This document shows positions 12,001 through 19,300 of a DNA stretch of 40,511 bases, one piece after another (position 1 is the stretch's first letter; each line of letters opens with the position of its first letter). A program made the translations under genes and the position numbers. Source of the stretch: Chara braunii (taxonomy: Eukaryota; Streptophyta; Charophyceae; Charales; Characeae). The DNA lies in the NCBI GenBank assembly GCA_003427395.1, contig BFEA01000135.1, positions 163,559 to 204,069 of the forward strand. The letters are read 5' to 3'. Under the pieces are notes generated by a model. That model saw nothing but the letters and a program-made list of their open reading frames with translations, made no database searches and had not been told where the DNA came from.

Positions 12001-15000
12001 GAGCAAGCTCTTTAGTCTCTTAAGCCCTCACGACCCCCCGCTGGGATGCCCACGCCTTCTGGTTCTCCTCCCACCATCTTGGTATTTTAGGCCTTTTGGA
12101 ACTCGTCTGTTGTGTGGGTGGGGGTCTGTAGCACAGTCTGTAGCACAAAGAGACGGGGAATTTGAGTATCTGTTGAGGGCTGCTCCTTAGCGTGATGTTG
12201 CAGTTGCTGCTCTTCGAATGTCTGTTTTCTATTGCACAACTCACAGGGGTTGCTTTACTTAGGGAAAGAACTCAAAGAAATGAGCAATTGAAGAGCTTGA
12301 TGTCTTTCTTGATTCAGGGCACTTGCGATAATAGACGAGCGGATGGTGGTTGAATGTGGGTGTGGAATATGCGGTGGTTTCTTGTTTCTTGCTCTCTGGA
12401 ACAGCGGAACAGTCTGCTTTGGGTAAATATCCAGAGAAGTCATCCACTCGTTTGTATGAAGCACTACGGACTGTCCCATCCGCGAAGGCCGAAAATGCGC
12501 TCTCCGTGTTGGAACGCGTTTTAGGTGCGTTGCGATTAAAAGTCCGTTCATGCACTCGTCTCCTGTCCGTTCGAGTGACAATGAAATAAACCTTCTCCTG
12601 TCATTCTTTGTGGTGGGCATAGTCCGAGAGTAACATGTGTATCGTGTGGCTTATCCGGTTCCTACGAGGCGTGGTAATGCCTTAAGAGTGTCACCCCTAC
12701 TAACCTGTGCTCCTGGTCTCCCTTGAGTCTCTCTTTTGCCTTTCTTCCTGCCTTTGCAATGTGTGGATGTTCTTCGACTTCAAAACCTCCTCGGGCCGAG
12801 TGCAAAACTTACTTTCTCTCGGGTGTGAGCAGTCCGCAAGGCTTTTTTTTTCACTCATTGATATTCAAGTTAGGCAATGTCGTCTGATTTAATTTGTCTG
12901 GGCGTCTCTCGAAGTTCGGTGATGTTTACCTGCATGCACCATTATTTTACTCATGGTCTCTATACGTTCCTTTCTTTCAACCTTGTCCTAGTCTGATCAA
13001 TTTTCTAGGCGTTTCTCGAAGTTCGGTGATGTTTACCTGCATTCACCTTTATTGTGCTCATGGTCTGTACCTTCCTACGACTTTCCTTCCCACACGGGTT
13101 ACTCCTGGTGGGATTTCAACCTTGTCTTATTCTGCGCACGTAATTTTTCATGCCATTTTCAGTGACACGTGTTGTCTGTCTGTTTCTCACGTCGTGTGAA
13201 CCACACTCTTTGTAAGCTCCCCCTTCCAAACCTTTTCCTATTTATTTCTTGATTCTCACAACATCAGTAACACTTCTCTACTCGAATCTAATGACCTATT
13301 TGATTTTGTGACACCTTTCTTTCTTGTTATAAATAGTACCCAACACGTCCGCCAGACGTCTTTTGGGTAGATTAGTTCTTGCACGGAAACGAAAGGCAAC
13401 GACCAAACGTAGATGTACCTAAACAATTCTTTCACTTATTTCTCGGAAGAAGCCGGCGATGTTGCTTCGTCAAATTGATATGCATCGTCTTTAATTGTAG
13501 ATGGACGAGTGTTAACGTAAGCTGTTGTCTCACGTCTGAGAATGAATAGGTTGTTAGGGTAAAGCCCTACTGATCGAAGTCATCGAAGTAATTTTTGGAA
13601 TATGAATTGCTGCTTGATGAAGGTATTGATACCGTGACGTTGATGTCGCTAGTCGCTGGTGGATTTGTTGTTTCACGTTTAATCTTAACCGCGCGCTCAA
13701 CGTGGGAGTCTGTGATCCAATCATGCAGGTCTTCAAGCCCTTCTGCAGTACAGCAACCAAGCTAGTGCTATCTCTGCGAGGACAGCCCTGCAGGTGAGGT
13801 GGCGACAATTTTGTCTAAAGTTTCTACTCTTATAGTGTAAAGTTTCTACTCTTATAGTGTATGCATTCTGTCACTCGTTTGATGGTCGAAGGCTGTGTAG
13901 AGCATTACACATTCTGTCGTGTGCATTTCGAGTTAATATTGGATGATGGTGTTCTCTAGCACGACGAGTCTCGACTGCTCTCCAGCTGAGTGGAAGGATA
14001 TGTTCTTTTGCGCACTGGAGGGTAACGGTACTCTAACAAGCTTCTTGTTGTGGATAGCTGCTAACACTTTCACATCCTGTTATCGCAGTCACGTCCGCTT
14101 CGTGTGTGTGCATGACGAGTCCCCTGGTCGGCGTCTGTGGTTAGGGGAGCGAACGATCTCGAGAATGAGGATTTGGTTCGTTTAAAACGTGGTTGTGATT
14201 GTGGCAATTGAGGTCGTACCCTACAGCGACGAGACACAGATGATGCAGGTCTGTGAATCAGATGATGGCTCTTGAGATCTAACGGCTTATCACAATTCTG
14301 TTACGCTGCAGGGACGGAACATTTATGATGGGTGCTGCACGCTGGACATCCAGTACTCCAAGTAAGTATCGCTGCCAACTGTTTATGGTTGTTGCTTGTG
14401 TATTAGGGTAGATCAGTGAGAGGTGGTTATGTGTGATGGAAAGACTTGTGCTGTGTTCGTATTCGGGTGTCTGAAAATCTCTATTGGAGCTCCTCTTTTA
14501 GCAGTATCGGCATCCTTCTTTGAGCATGCTGGAATGGATTGTATAGAAATTGTCGTTTGATGGTGTGTTTCTCTGACGGCGAGCGATTTACTGCCTGAAA
14601 TGAAAATTGTTGGACGAATATACAGGGCTACCAACTTCTCTGGCAAGGCTTTCCAATCTTTTCTATTGTGCTGGGATGGATGGTATTTAGAGACTTGTCC
14701 GCGTTCGCGTGCCACTACTAACGGAGTCTCGGTCGATGTGCTTTCCTTGCTCTGTACTGTATCCTCCAACGTTGTTTTCTATAATTAAAGCGATTTGCCC
14801 TCAGTCAGCTGTGAAGGCGGTGGAAGTCTCTGGAGTAGTTTGTTATTGTGGCATTTTTAGTGCACTATAGGATGCATTTATATGCATCCGTACCCTTTCG
14901 TAGTTTGTTATTGGGGCATTTTCCATCGCCTGCATTTGCGGGCACGTTGCTAGACGTTGGAGACCTGAGGTGGTTGATATTGTTTACACTGGATACGTCG

Positions 15001-18000
15001 CTGACGTATGTCACGTTATTGTTTTTGCGCGTCTGTTCTGCACCTACAGCCTCCAGGAGCTGCAGGTGAATTACAACAATGAGAGAACCAGGTTAGTAGT
15101 TTCCATCGCCTCTGCATTCCGTTGTGGGATTGGCTTTGCGAGTGCATGTTAGTCTTGAAAATGGATCTGTAGAGTTGTGTGTTTCAGTTTCAGGTTTAAG
15201 ATCTCTGTCTTCAATCGTCATTTGTGTGACGTGTCTCGGTTATAGATATGTTTCGGTTTTAAGATCTGTTTCGGTTTTTCTCTTTCCAATCTTCATTCGT
15301 GCGGACATCTCACGGTCTCTGATCTGTTTCAGTGTCAAGATATGTCTTGGTTTTTCTGTTTCCAATCCTCATGTGCGTGGGCATTTTTTGGTCTTCGATC
15401 GATTTTCAGGGACTACACAAATGCCGGTCTCCCTAGCGAACAAGGGCCTCGCGGTGGTGTTGCTGGAAACAACAACATTATGGTAAGATGATGTGTGACA
15501 TATGAGTTCTTGTCGCTTTTTGTGTTGCGTACGATTTCTTGTTTGTGTGGATGATTAGCAGTGTTTTTTGGCCTTGTGTTGTTTGTTTGGTATCAGTTGG
15601 AATCAGAGCCAGGTTTCTGGTTCAGTTCTTATTCACTAAATGGTGTGTTTGTGTTGCTTGTTTGGTATCAGTTGGTATCAGAGCCAGGTTTCTGGTTCAG
15701 GTCTTCCTCGTTAAATGCTGTGTCGCGAACAGTATGTATTTTGATGATTATATTATTGAACCGCAAAGCACTCGTTCTTGCGGTTCCCTTGTTTTTTGCT
15801 GATTTCGAGGTTAGCAGAATTTCAGATGGATCGTTGATGAATGCCATTGCTGTGTTTTGTTTGCTGCCAACGCTCCGCGGCAGAGGTGGCAAATTGTCTC
15901 GTATCTCTTTTCCTTCCCACCCGTATCTCTGTTCCTGACTATGGTCTGCAGTAGTCAAGCGCTCGTTCTGGCGGTTCTTTTCTTTACTGTTTGTGGAGGT
16001 TTGCAGACATTCTGGTGGAAAGCTAACGATTGCGCCTGTTGTGTTTTGTTTGCAGTCGTCACTCTTCGGTGAAGGTGGGAACGTGTACGGGATGCCCCCT
16101 CAAGGCCCGCGTCCAGGCAAGTAGCCTTCGAACAATTTTAAATAAGCTGCTGGTTAATCATACTGATACGGTCGTGGGAGGAGGCGGCGTATTGTGGTGG
16201 GAGGATATGCGGCGTACTGCGGTGGGATGAAGTCGTCAGAAGTGTGGTGGGAGGATGCGGCGTATAGTACCTTATCATTTCTTGTTTCCCAATTTGGAAA
16301 GTTGTTTGTTACATATACCTTTGTTGAAAGTCAAATCGTCATCGGGTATAGGATGAGTGGGTTAATGCTAATCGTTTTGCTCGGTGGCTGTGTATGTTGT
16401 GACACCGCAGGTTTCCAGCAGAATGCAGGTCCAGGTCCGGGGATGGGACTCGGCCCCTATCAGGTTGGTGAAGGTCATCCTTGAACTATGGTTTACTATT
16501 CGTTTTTGAAATGGGAAGTACAGAACGTTCCGTGGTTATGTAGCAGGTGTATAGATTTGTGTGTTGCGGTTTTGGTATTATATTGACGAGTTGATTGAAG
16601 TGGAGCTGCTTCGAGGTGATGTGATGGGAGTATCGGGCAAAACGTCGGTGAACGCATCCCCGTACGATAGCGTATGTGATCTCTATTATAAATCGTTGTT
16701 TGGCGCGTGTATGGACAAGCGCCGTTTGAGTATTAAACCGACAAACAGCGTTGGATGGTGTGACAGAATGGGAGATGAGCATGACTCTTTGAATGTGAAT
16801 TATTTCTATATTTCTGTGGGCGTCGACGTGGTGTCTCTTGGTATTCCTTTCTCCTGTGCAGATGCCCGGCTTGGCACGGTGTTTTTTGTGTCCGTTGACG
16901 CGGGTAGAATCTCTTTAGTATGTAGATCCCGGGCTTCGGCCTTTTGGCTGAGATCCGAGTGCAGTATCTGTTCTGATCAGTTTCGTATCTGATCCGTGGT
17001 CCATCAGGTCACAGAGGATAATAAGCAAACGATGTTTGTTAGTGTCCGTTGACACGGTGTCTTTTTCGACTTTATTCTGCAGATGCCGGGCTTGACGAGT
17101 GCGGCGGCTGTTGCGGCGATCGGAGGGCTTCCCCCTGGTATCACGGGCACGAACGATCGCTCTGTTATCCTTGCGTCTAATCTGAATGCCGAGGTAAGTC
17201 TGTGATTTAGTGAGTATTTGAATCTCGATGGTTTTCCTCTTTTATCTGGTTGATTTATTGAATGGACCTGTGTTGGGAACGGTGATCACGGGGTATTTCT
17301 CGTTTATCACGCGGTAGCGGCGGTACCATAAAGCAGGGATGAGCGCAAAGGTAGACGAGCGTGGCATTGTGATATCTTGTGACGAAAGTAATGTGTTCCG
17401 TGTTTGTCTTCTTTTGGCTTTTTGCCATTCGAGTCTGTCGCCTACCGTATTAGTTGGATGTATTTGCCCTTCTAAAAGATATTGATATGTTACATCTATG
17501 GTGTATGTCCTAAGTACTCTGTATTCCACAGTTGCAATGTGCAGTTTGTATCTGAATCCGGTAGCTCTATTCGAACGACCTCTTCTGTGAATGGGTATTT
17601 CGTGATATTTCCTGCTTGTCACCGAATATCATCACGCATTGAAGACCGATTTCTTGACAAGCAGAATGTGATATATGTTTTGTCAAGTGGGAGAACTTGC
17701 GTGTAAGGGGACTAAGTAGTGTCCGCGCTAACGATCTCTGTTTCTGTTTGTTCTTTTTGACTTCGGCAGAAAGTGGATCCCGACAAGCTTTTCAATCTCT
17801 TCTCGAACTACGGCAATGTGCTCCGCGTCAAGATGCTTCATAACAAACCTGATCATGCGCTCATTCAGATGGGTGATGGTTTCCAGGCAGAATTGGCCGT
17901 AACGTATCTGAAGGTGAGCTATGCTGCTCTGTCTTAATCTATGTTCCCAAGTTTCATGCATGGGATATGATAAATGAAGGCTCTAAAATAGAAAAGTCTA

Positions 18001-19006
18001 GAATGTTATGTTCTGATATCACTTCGTTTTTGGATCATATCATTGAATAATAGGGTAAATCCACTCTGTTCTGTTAGTGAATAGGATCTTATTTTTAGGA
18101 ATAACAATACGAGTGAATGGTTGAGAGAACATGATTTACGACTAGACTGTCCGGTCTTTTTTCTAAAAATCAACTTGATATCTCGATTCTGAGCTCGGTT
18201 AATTTGCTTGTATTCGTTAGTTTCCTTCTAGAGTCGTAGTCAGATTTACCAATTCATGCATAGAGTGTCCGGTCTTTATTGAAGAGTTTAATTTGACATT
18301 GGTTAATTAGCTTGTATTCGTTTGTTGTCTTCTGAAGCCAAATAATGCGTGGTGACAACCGATGTATATAGACTGAAAGTTGCCACAAATAACGTTACCA
18401 TGACCAGGCGTTCTATTCGGGTGAACGAGTATTCTCATTGCGTGTTCTTGAATCTGACTGCGATGACGGTTGAGTACGTCCTAAGGATGTTTGTTGCCGA
18501 ATGTGGTTGCTCAAGTCAGGTGGTTTGGGCGTTTGAGGGTTGTCGGTTGTTGTTTTCGTGAAGGGGGAGCTCTAATCGGTATTGTGCTCGGCGACTGGTT
18601 TTTGTCCTTGCAGCAAGGTATCACCCTTTTTGGCAAGCGACTGGACGTCAATTTCTCGAAGCATGCCCAGATCAATCCTTCCCCAGACTCCCGGGACTAC
18701 TCGACTTCAAACCTCAACCGGTTCAACCGCAACGCTGCGAAGAACTACCGCCACTGCACACCCCCGACGCGAATGATTCACGTATCGAGCTTGCCGCAGG
18801 AAATCACCAGTGAACAGATCATCAACCATTTGAGTCCTCACGGAACGATCGTTGGTGCGAAGATCTTCGAGTCGAATGGCAAGAAGCAAGCCCTTGTACT
18901 CTTCAGCAACGAGGATCAGGCACTCGAAGCGCTCATCTGCCAACACGCTTCCAACCTAGAAGGTCATACTATCAGGCTTGCTTTCTCGAAGCTTACGACT
19001 CTTTGA
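2975..19006 (+). CDS. PTB3-like: Polypyrimidine tract-binding protein (PTB3-like), 14 exons
   Basis: The gene encodes a four-RRM RNA-binding protein that binds CU-rich RNA and regulates alternative splicing. Exons: 2975-3031, 4667-4738, 7684-7760, 8446-8530, 9644-9776, 13729-13793, 14312-14361, 15050-15091, 15410-15482, 16056-16116, 16411-16463, 17083-17193, 17770-17913, 18614-19006. They join to 1416 nt with continuous phase, giving 471 aa plus stop, slightly longer than plant PTB3 (about 430 aa) because of a glycine-rich linker. RRM1 is about residues 7-80 (VIHVRNV), RRM2 about 102-180 (ILLITIHN), RRM3 about 282-356 (VILASNL, HALIQMGD) and RRM4 about 394-468 (MIHVSSLP). The start at 2975 has A at -3 and matches the MTEPSKVIHVRNVG start of plant PTB3. 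All introns are GT-AG except intron 10 (GC-AG); they run from 294 to 3952 bp. Homology is from family recognition, not a search. Confidence 0.95.
4131..4234. mobile_element. TA-flanked fold-back MITE, copy 1 (intron 1)
   Basis: The inverted arms read CTTCTTCCCTCGAATAGAAC on the left and, reverse-complemented, ATCTTCCCCCGAATAGAACG on the right. TA flanks both sides (4129-4130 and 4235-4236). It has the same ends as copies 2-4. A TA target suggests Tc1/mariner-type mobilisation, but the ends differ from classic Stowaway. Confidence 0.72.
4402..4570 (+). repeat. Degenerate upstream copy of intron 1 3' end and exon 2 start
   Basis: CGGATATGTCGAGTG at 4402 recurs as CGGATATGTCAAGTG at 4571, both leading to a CTGCAGGGAGATCTCT junction. 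The decoy acceptor AG is 4505-4506; the real one is 4665-4666. The copied exon start has an indel and diverges after about 35 bases. If used, the frame stays open to TAG at 4612-4614, so the product would be truncated. Confidence 0.8.
4667..4738 (+). CDS. PTB3-like: PTB exon 2 (residues 20-43)
   Basis: Encodes GDLSQLAQTFGVVQKVVMLR and AKNQ, helix 1 and strand 2 of RRM1. It has a TTTGTCTGCAG acceptor and a GTATGC donor, phase 0 at both ends. A degenerate copy of its start and acceptor lies 160 bp upstream (see 4402-4570). Intron 2 is 2945 bp. Confidence 0.95.
5981..6078. mobile_element. TA-flanked fold-back MITE, copy 2 (intron 2)
   Basis: Starts GTCTTCACCGGTGATAACGT and ends GTTGTATTCGGGTGAAGAC, with TA on both sides (5979-5980 and 6079-6080). 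The arms also share the internal TCATTATAGCTGTAT block seen in copy 3. Confidence 0.72.
6417..6812. repeat. About 280-bp tandem duplication in intron 2
   Basis: GTTGCTCTCTCCATCTATG at 6417 recurs at 6697, and ATCGCTCGACGGTCGGTCCT recurs with the same offset. Between them, at 6606-6660, a three-fold short repeat of the form CCCATCTCCCTGTCGATAGG occurs. Confidence 0.7.
6978..7082. mobile_element. TA-flanked fold-back MITE, copy 3 (intron 2)
   Basis: The best-preserved copy, 105 bp, with arms of about 40 bp and about six mismatches. Left TCGTCTTCACCCGAATATAA; right, reverse-complemented, CCGTCCTCACCCGAATAGAA. TA flanks at 6976-6977 and 7083-7084. The element is almost entirely a hairpin. Confidence 0.8.
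7684..7760 (+). CDS. PTB3-like: PTB exon 3 (residues 44-69)
   Basis: Encodes the ALLQMQDLPSS RNP1-like strand and second helix of RRM1 through PNIR. It leaves at phase 2 with a GTGAGT donor; Arg69 is split across the junction. A MITE lies in the following intron (7799-7869). Confidence 0.95.
7799..7869. mobile_element. TA-flanked fold-back MITE, copy 4 (intron 3)
   Basis: A shorter 71-bp copy with ends CCGTCTTCAACCGAGTCGAA and, reverse-complemented, CATCTTCACTCGAATAGAAC. TA flanks at 7797-7798 and 7870-7871. It lies 38 bp after the exon 3 donor. Confidence 0.72.
8087..8274 (+). repeat. Degenerate upstream copy of intron 3 3' end and exon 4 start
   Basis: The block containing CAGTTTTGGGGCACAGATTG and GTTAACCGATCAAATGGTCG occurs before the decoy AG (8237-8238) and again before the real acceptor (8444-8445). 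After the decoy, TGGAGGGAATGTGTAC mirrors exon 4. Read in the exon 3 frame it hits TGA at 8264-8266. The unit spacing is about 174-207 bp. Confidence 0.85.
8446..8530 (+). CDS. PTB3-like: PTB exon 4 (residues 69-97)
   Basis: Encodes GRNVYMQFSSHQELTT, the last strand of RRM1, then an 11-residue linker. Phase 2 in, phase 0 out; donor GTCAGT. A degenerate copy of its acceptor and first bases lies 207 bp upstream at 8239. Confidence 0.95.
9644..9776 (+). CDS. PTB3-like: PTB exon 5 (residues 98-142)
   Basis: Encodes EQQPNRILLITIHNPLYPIT and the rest of the first half of RRM2, including VLHQVFSPHGYVEKI. Leaves at phase 1 with donor GTCAGC. The next intron is the longest, 3952 bp. Confidence 0.95.
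10811..11120. repeat. AAATCGAAC minisatellite in intron 5
   Basis: About nine diverged units of roughly 31 bp, each starting AAATCGAAC (variants AGTCGAAC, AGGCGAAC, CTTCGAAAC) and followed by a GTGTCCTTATAGGTCCGTA-like segment. A single related unit lies near 10550. No coding or structural role is visible. Confidence 0.7.
11482..11595. repeat. 57-bp tandem duplication in intron 5
   Basis: TATGTAGTTCAGGTTGCGTA begins at 11482 and recurs at 11539 as TATGTAGTTTAGGTTGCGTA, with the rest of the unit alike. There are two copies. Confidence 0.75.
12881..13065. repeat. 107-bp tandem duplication in intron 5
   Basis: GGCGTCTCTCGAAGTTCGGT (12901) and GGCGTTTCTCGAAGTTCGGT (13008) both continue with GATGTTTACCTGCAT and a similar CTCATGGTCT block. 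Confidence 0.75.
13729..13793 (+). CDS. PTB3-like: PTB exon 6 (residues 142-163)
   Basis: Encodes GLQALLQYSNQASAISARTA then LQ, the RNP1-like strand and helix 2 of RRM2. Phase 1 in, phase 0 out; donor GTGAGG. It joins exon 5 exactly where plant PTB3 reads KSAGFQAL. Confidence 0.93.
13816..13859. repeat. Perfect 22-bp tandem duplication in intron 6
   Basis: The unit TAAAGTTTCTACTCTTATAG plus TG is present twice without mismatch, 23 bp after the exon 6 donor. Identity implies a recent event. Confidence 0.85.
14312..14361 (+). CDS. PTB3-like: PTB exon 7 (residues 164-180)
   Basis: Encodes GRNIYDGCCTLDIQYS, the last strand of RRM2. It leaves at phase 2 before a consensus GTAAGT donor; Asn180 is completed by exon 8. 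Confidence 0.93.
15050..15091 (+). CDS. PTB3-like: PTB exon 8 (residues 180-194)
   Basis: Encodes NLQELQVNYNNERT(R), the conserved segment after RRM2. The exon is 42 nt, phase 2 in and phase 2 out, donor GTTAGT. Intron 8 (318 bp) is a tandem array of its own 3' end. Confidence 0.93.
15186..15409 (+). repeat. Intron 8 built of tandem 3'-splice-site units
   Basis: Three diverged units, each with a TTAAGATCTGT or TCAAGATATGT block, then a TTTCCAATCTTCAT block, then an AG end: TATAG at 15245, TTTCAG at 15332, and the real TTTTCAG at 15409. The repetition makes up most of this 318-bp intron. Confidence 0.65.
15410..15482 (+). CDS. PTB3-like: PTB exon 9 (residues 194-218)
   Basis: Encodes DYTNAGLPSEQGPRGGVAGN and NNIM, the start of the long linker between RRM2 and RRM3. 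Plant PTB3 has DYTNPNLPAEQKGR here. Donor GTAAGA, phase 0 out. Confidence 0.92.
15586..15710 (+). repeat. 75-bp tandem duplication with tRNA-iMet primer-binding motif
   Basis: TTTGGTATCAGTTGG begins at 15586 and again at 15661. In the second copy, TGGTATCAGAGCCAGGTTTC (15673-15692) is complementary to the 3' 20 nt of plant initiator tRNA-Met including CCA, the standard primer-binding site of plant LTR retrotransposons. The first copy has one change. No LTR or gag/pol frame remains. Confidence 0.55.
15765..15905 (+). repeat. Degenerate upstream copy of intron 9 3' end and exon 10 start
   Basis: GCACTCGTTCTTGCGGTTC to TTGTGTTTTGTTTGC parallels GCGCTCGTTCTGGCGGTTC to TTGTGTTTTGTTTGCAG before exon 10. 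Where the acceptor should be the copy reads CTG (15864-15866), so it is dead. The following GCTCCGCGGCAGAGGTGGCA resembles exon 10 (about 20 of 36 positions). Confidence 0.6.
16056..16116 (+). CDS. PTB3-like: PTB exon 10 (residues 219-239), GC donor
   Basis: Encodes SSLFGEGGNVYGMPPQGPRP plus the first base of Gly239. The only donor that keeps frame with exon 11 is GCAAGT at 16117, making intron 10 (294 bp) a GC-AG intron. The linker is less conserved, so confidence is a little lower. Confidence 0.85.
16170..16262. repeat. GTGGTGGGAGGATGCGGCGTA repeats in intron 10
   Basis: Three to four diverged copies of a GTGGGAGGATGCGGCGTA unit. The intron is only 294 bp, so about a third of it is this G-rich repeat. 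Confidence 0.65.
16411..16463 (+). CDS. PTB3-like: PTB exon 11 (residues 239-256)
   Basis: Encodes GFQQNAGPGPGMGLGPYQ, glycine/proline-rich linker. Acceptor ACACCGCAG, donor GTTGGT, phase 0 out. It is supported by frame continuity and composition more than by conservation. Confidence 0.82.
16818..16930 (+). repeat. Two degenerate upstream copies of intron 11 3' end and exon 12 start
   Basis: Copy 1 ends TGTGCAG then ATGCCCGGCTTGGCACG at 16862. Copy 2 ends GTATGTAG then ATCCCGGGCTT at 16926. The real junction is TCTGCAG then ATGCCGGGCTTGACGAG at 17083. Both a copy and the real site follow a GTGTCCGTTGACRCGG block. The second copy runs into the U2-like sequence. Confidence 0.7.
16934..17030 (+). 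ncRNA. U2 snRNA-like 5' half (probable pseudogene)
   Basis: CGGCCTTTTGGCTGAGATCC and then GTATCTGTTCTGATCAGTTT match the strongly conserved 5' part of U2 (stem I, branch-point region, stem-loop IIa). The stem IIa arms GATCAG and CTGATC still pair, with a U-A to G-C compensatory change relative to the usual UAUCAG/CUGAUA. GTGGTCC with GGTCAC could form stem IIb. The branch-point recognition GUAGUA is changed to GCAGTA, and no Sm site or stems III/IV follow before exon 12. No plant snRNA upstream element is evident. I read it as a truncated U2 copy on the sense strand of intron 11. Confidence 0.7.
17083..17193 (+). CDS. PTB3-like: PTB exon 12 (residues 257-293)
   Basis: Encodes MPGLTSAAAVAAIGGLPPGI then TGTNDRSVILASNLNAE, matching the LPPGITGTNDR run that precedes RRM3 in plant PTB3. 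Donor GTAAGT. Two partial copies of its start lie upstream at 16862 and 16926. Confidence 0.94.
17770..17913 (+). CDS. PTB3-like: PTB exon 13 (residues 294-341)
   Basis: Encodes most of RRM3, including DKLFNLFSNYGNVLRVKML, NKPDHALIQMGDGFQAELAV and TYLK. Phase 0 at both ends; donor GTGAGC. This is the best-conserved part of plant PTB proteins. Confidence 0.96.
18391..18430. mobile_element. TA-flanked fold-back MITE, relic (intron 13)
   Basis: Only the right arm is clear: ATGACCAGGCGTTCTATTCG then GGTGAACGAG, matching the right arm of copy 3. The left arm is not recognisable, so this is a truncated or eroded copy. Confidence 0.5.
18614..19006 (+). CDS. PTB3-like: PTB exon 14 (residues 342-471, stop)
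   Basis: Encodes the end of RRM3 (LFGKRLDVNFSKH), the conserved SNLNRFNRNAAKNYRHC linker and all of RRM4, with RNP2 MIHVSSLP and RNP1-like KKQALVLFSN. It ends with TGA at 19004-19006. RRM3 and RRM4 pack back to back in PTB family members. Confidence 0.96.
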   Translation, partial: QGITLFGKRLDVNFSKHAQINPSPDSRDYSTSNLNRFNRNAAKNYRHCTPPTRMIHVSSLPQEITSEQIINHLSPHGTIVGAKIFESNGKKQALVLFSNEDQALEALICQHASNLEGHTIRLAFSKLTTL

Positions 19007-19300
19007 AATTGTCAAGTTTTAGGGCCAAAATCTTTAGATTGAGTGAATGCTTTTGCGGGTCGATGCGTAATTGACTGTTTCTTGCCCCTCCCTGTTTCGG
19101 GGGAAACGAGCCCTGTGCTGCTGCCGATTAACTGTCCTGACTCTTGTCGCGGAGCGTGTTCCCACGTTCCCTTTTGTTGCCTTCCATTCGGGAAGGGGCT
19201 TTCGTTATCTTGGGTAGAACTGCCTGACCTTGTGCTGCCCATGATTTGAATCTGTAAGCCATAGACTGCGTAGACTACGTGATATCGAGGTCCAAGGTGG
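19007..19300 (+). other. Probable 3' UTR and downstream of PTB
   Basis: Non-coding sequence after the PTB stop. No AATAAA is seen, which is common in plants and algae with degenerate poly(A) signals. Transcript end not determinable. Confidence 0.4.
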
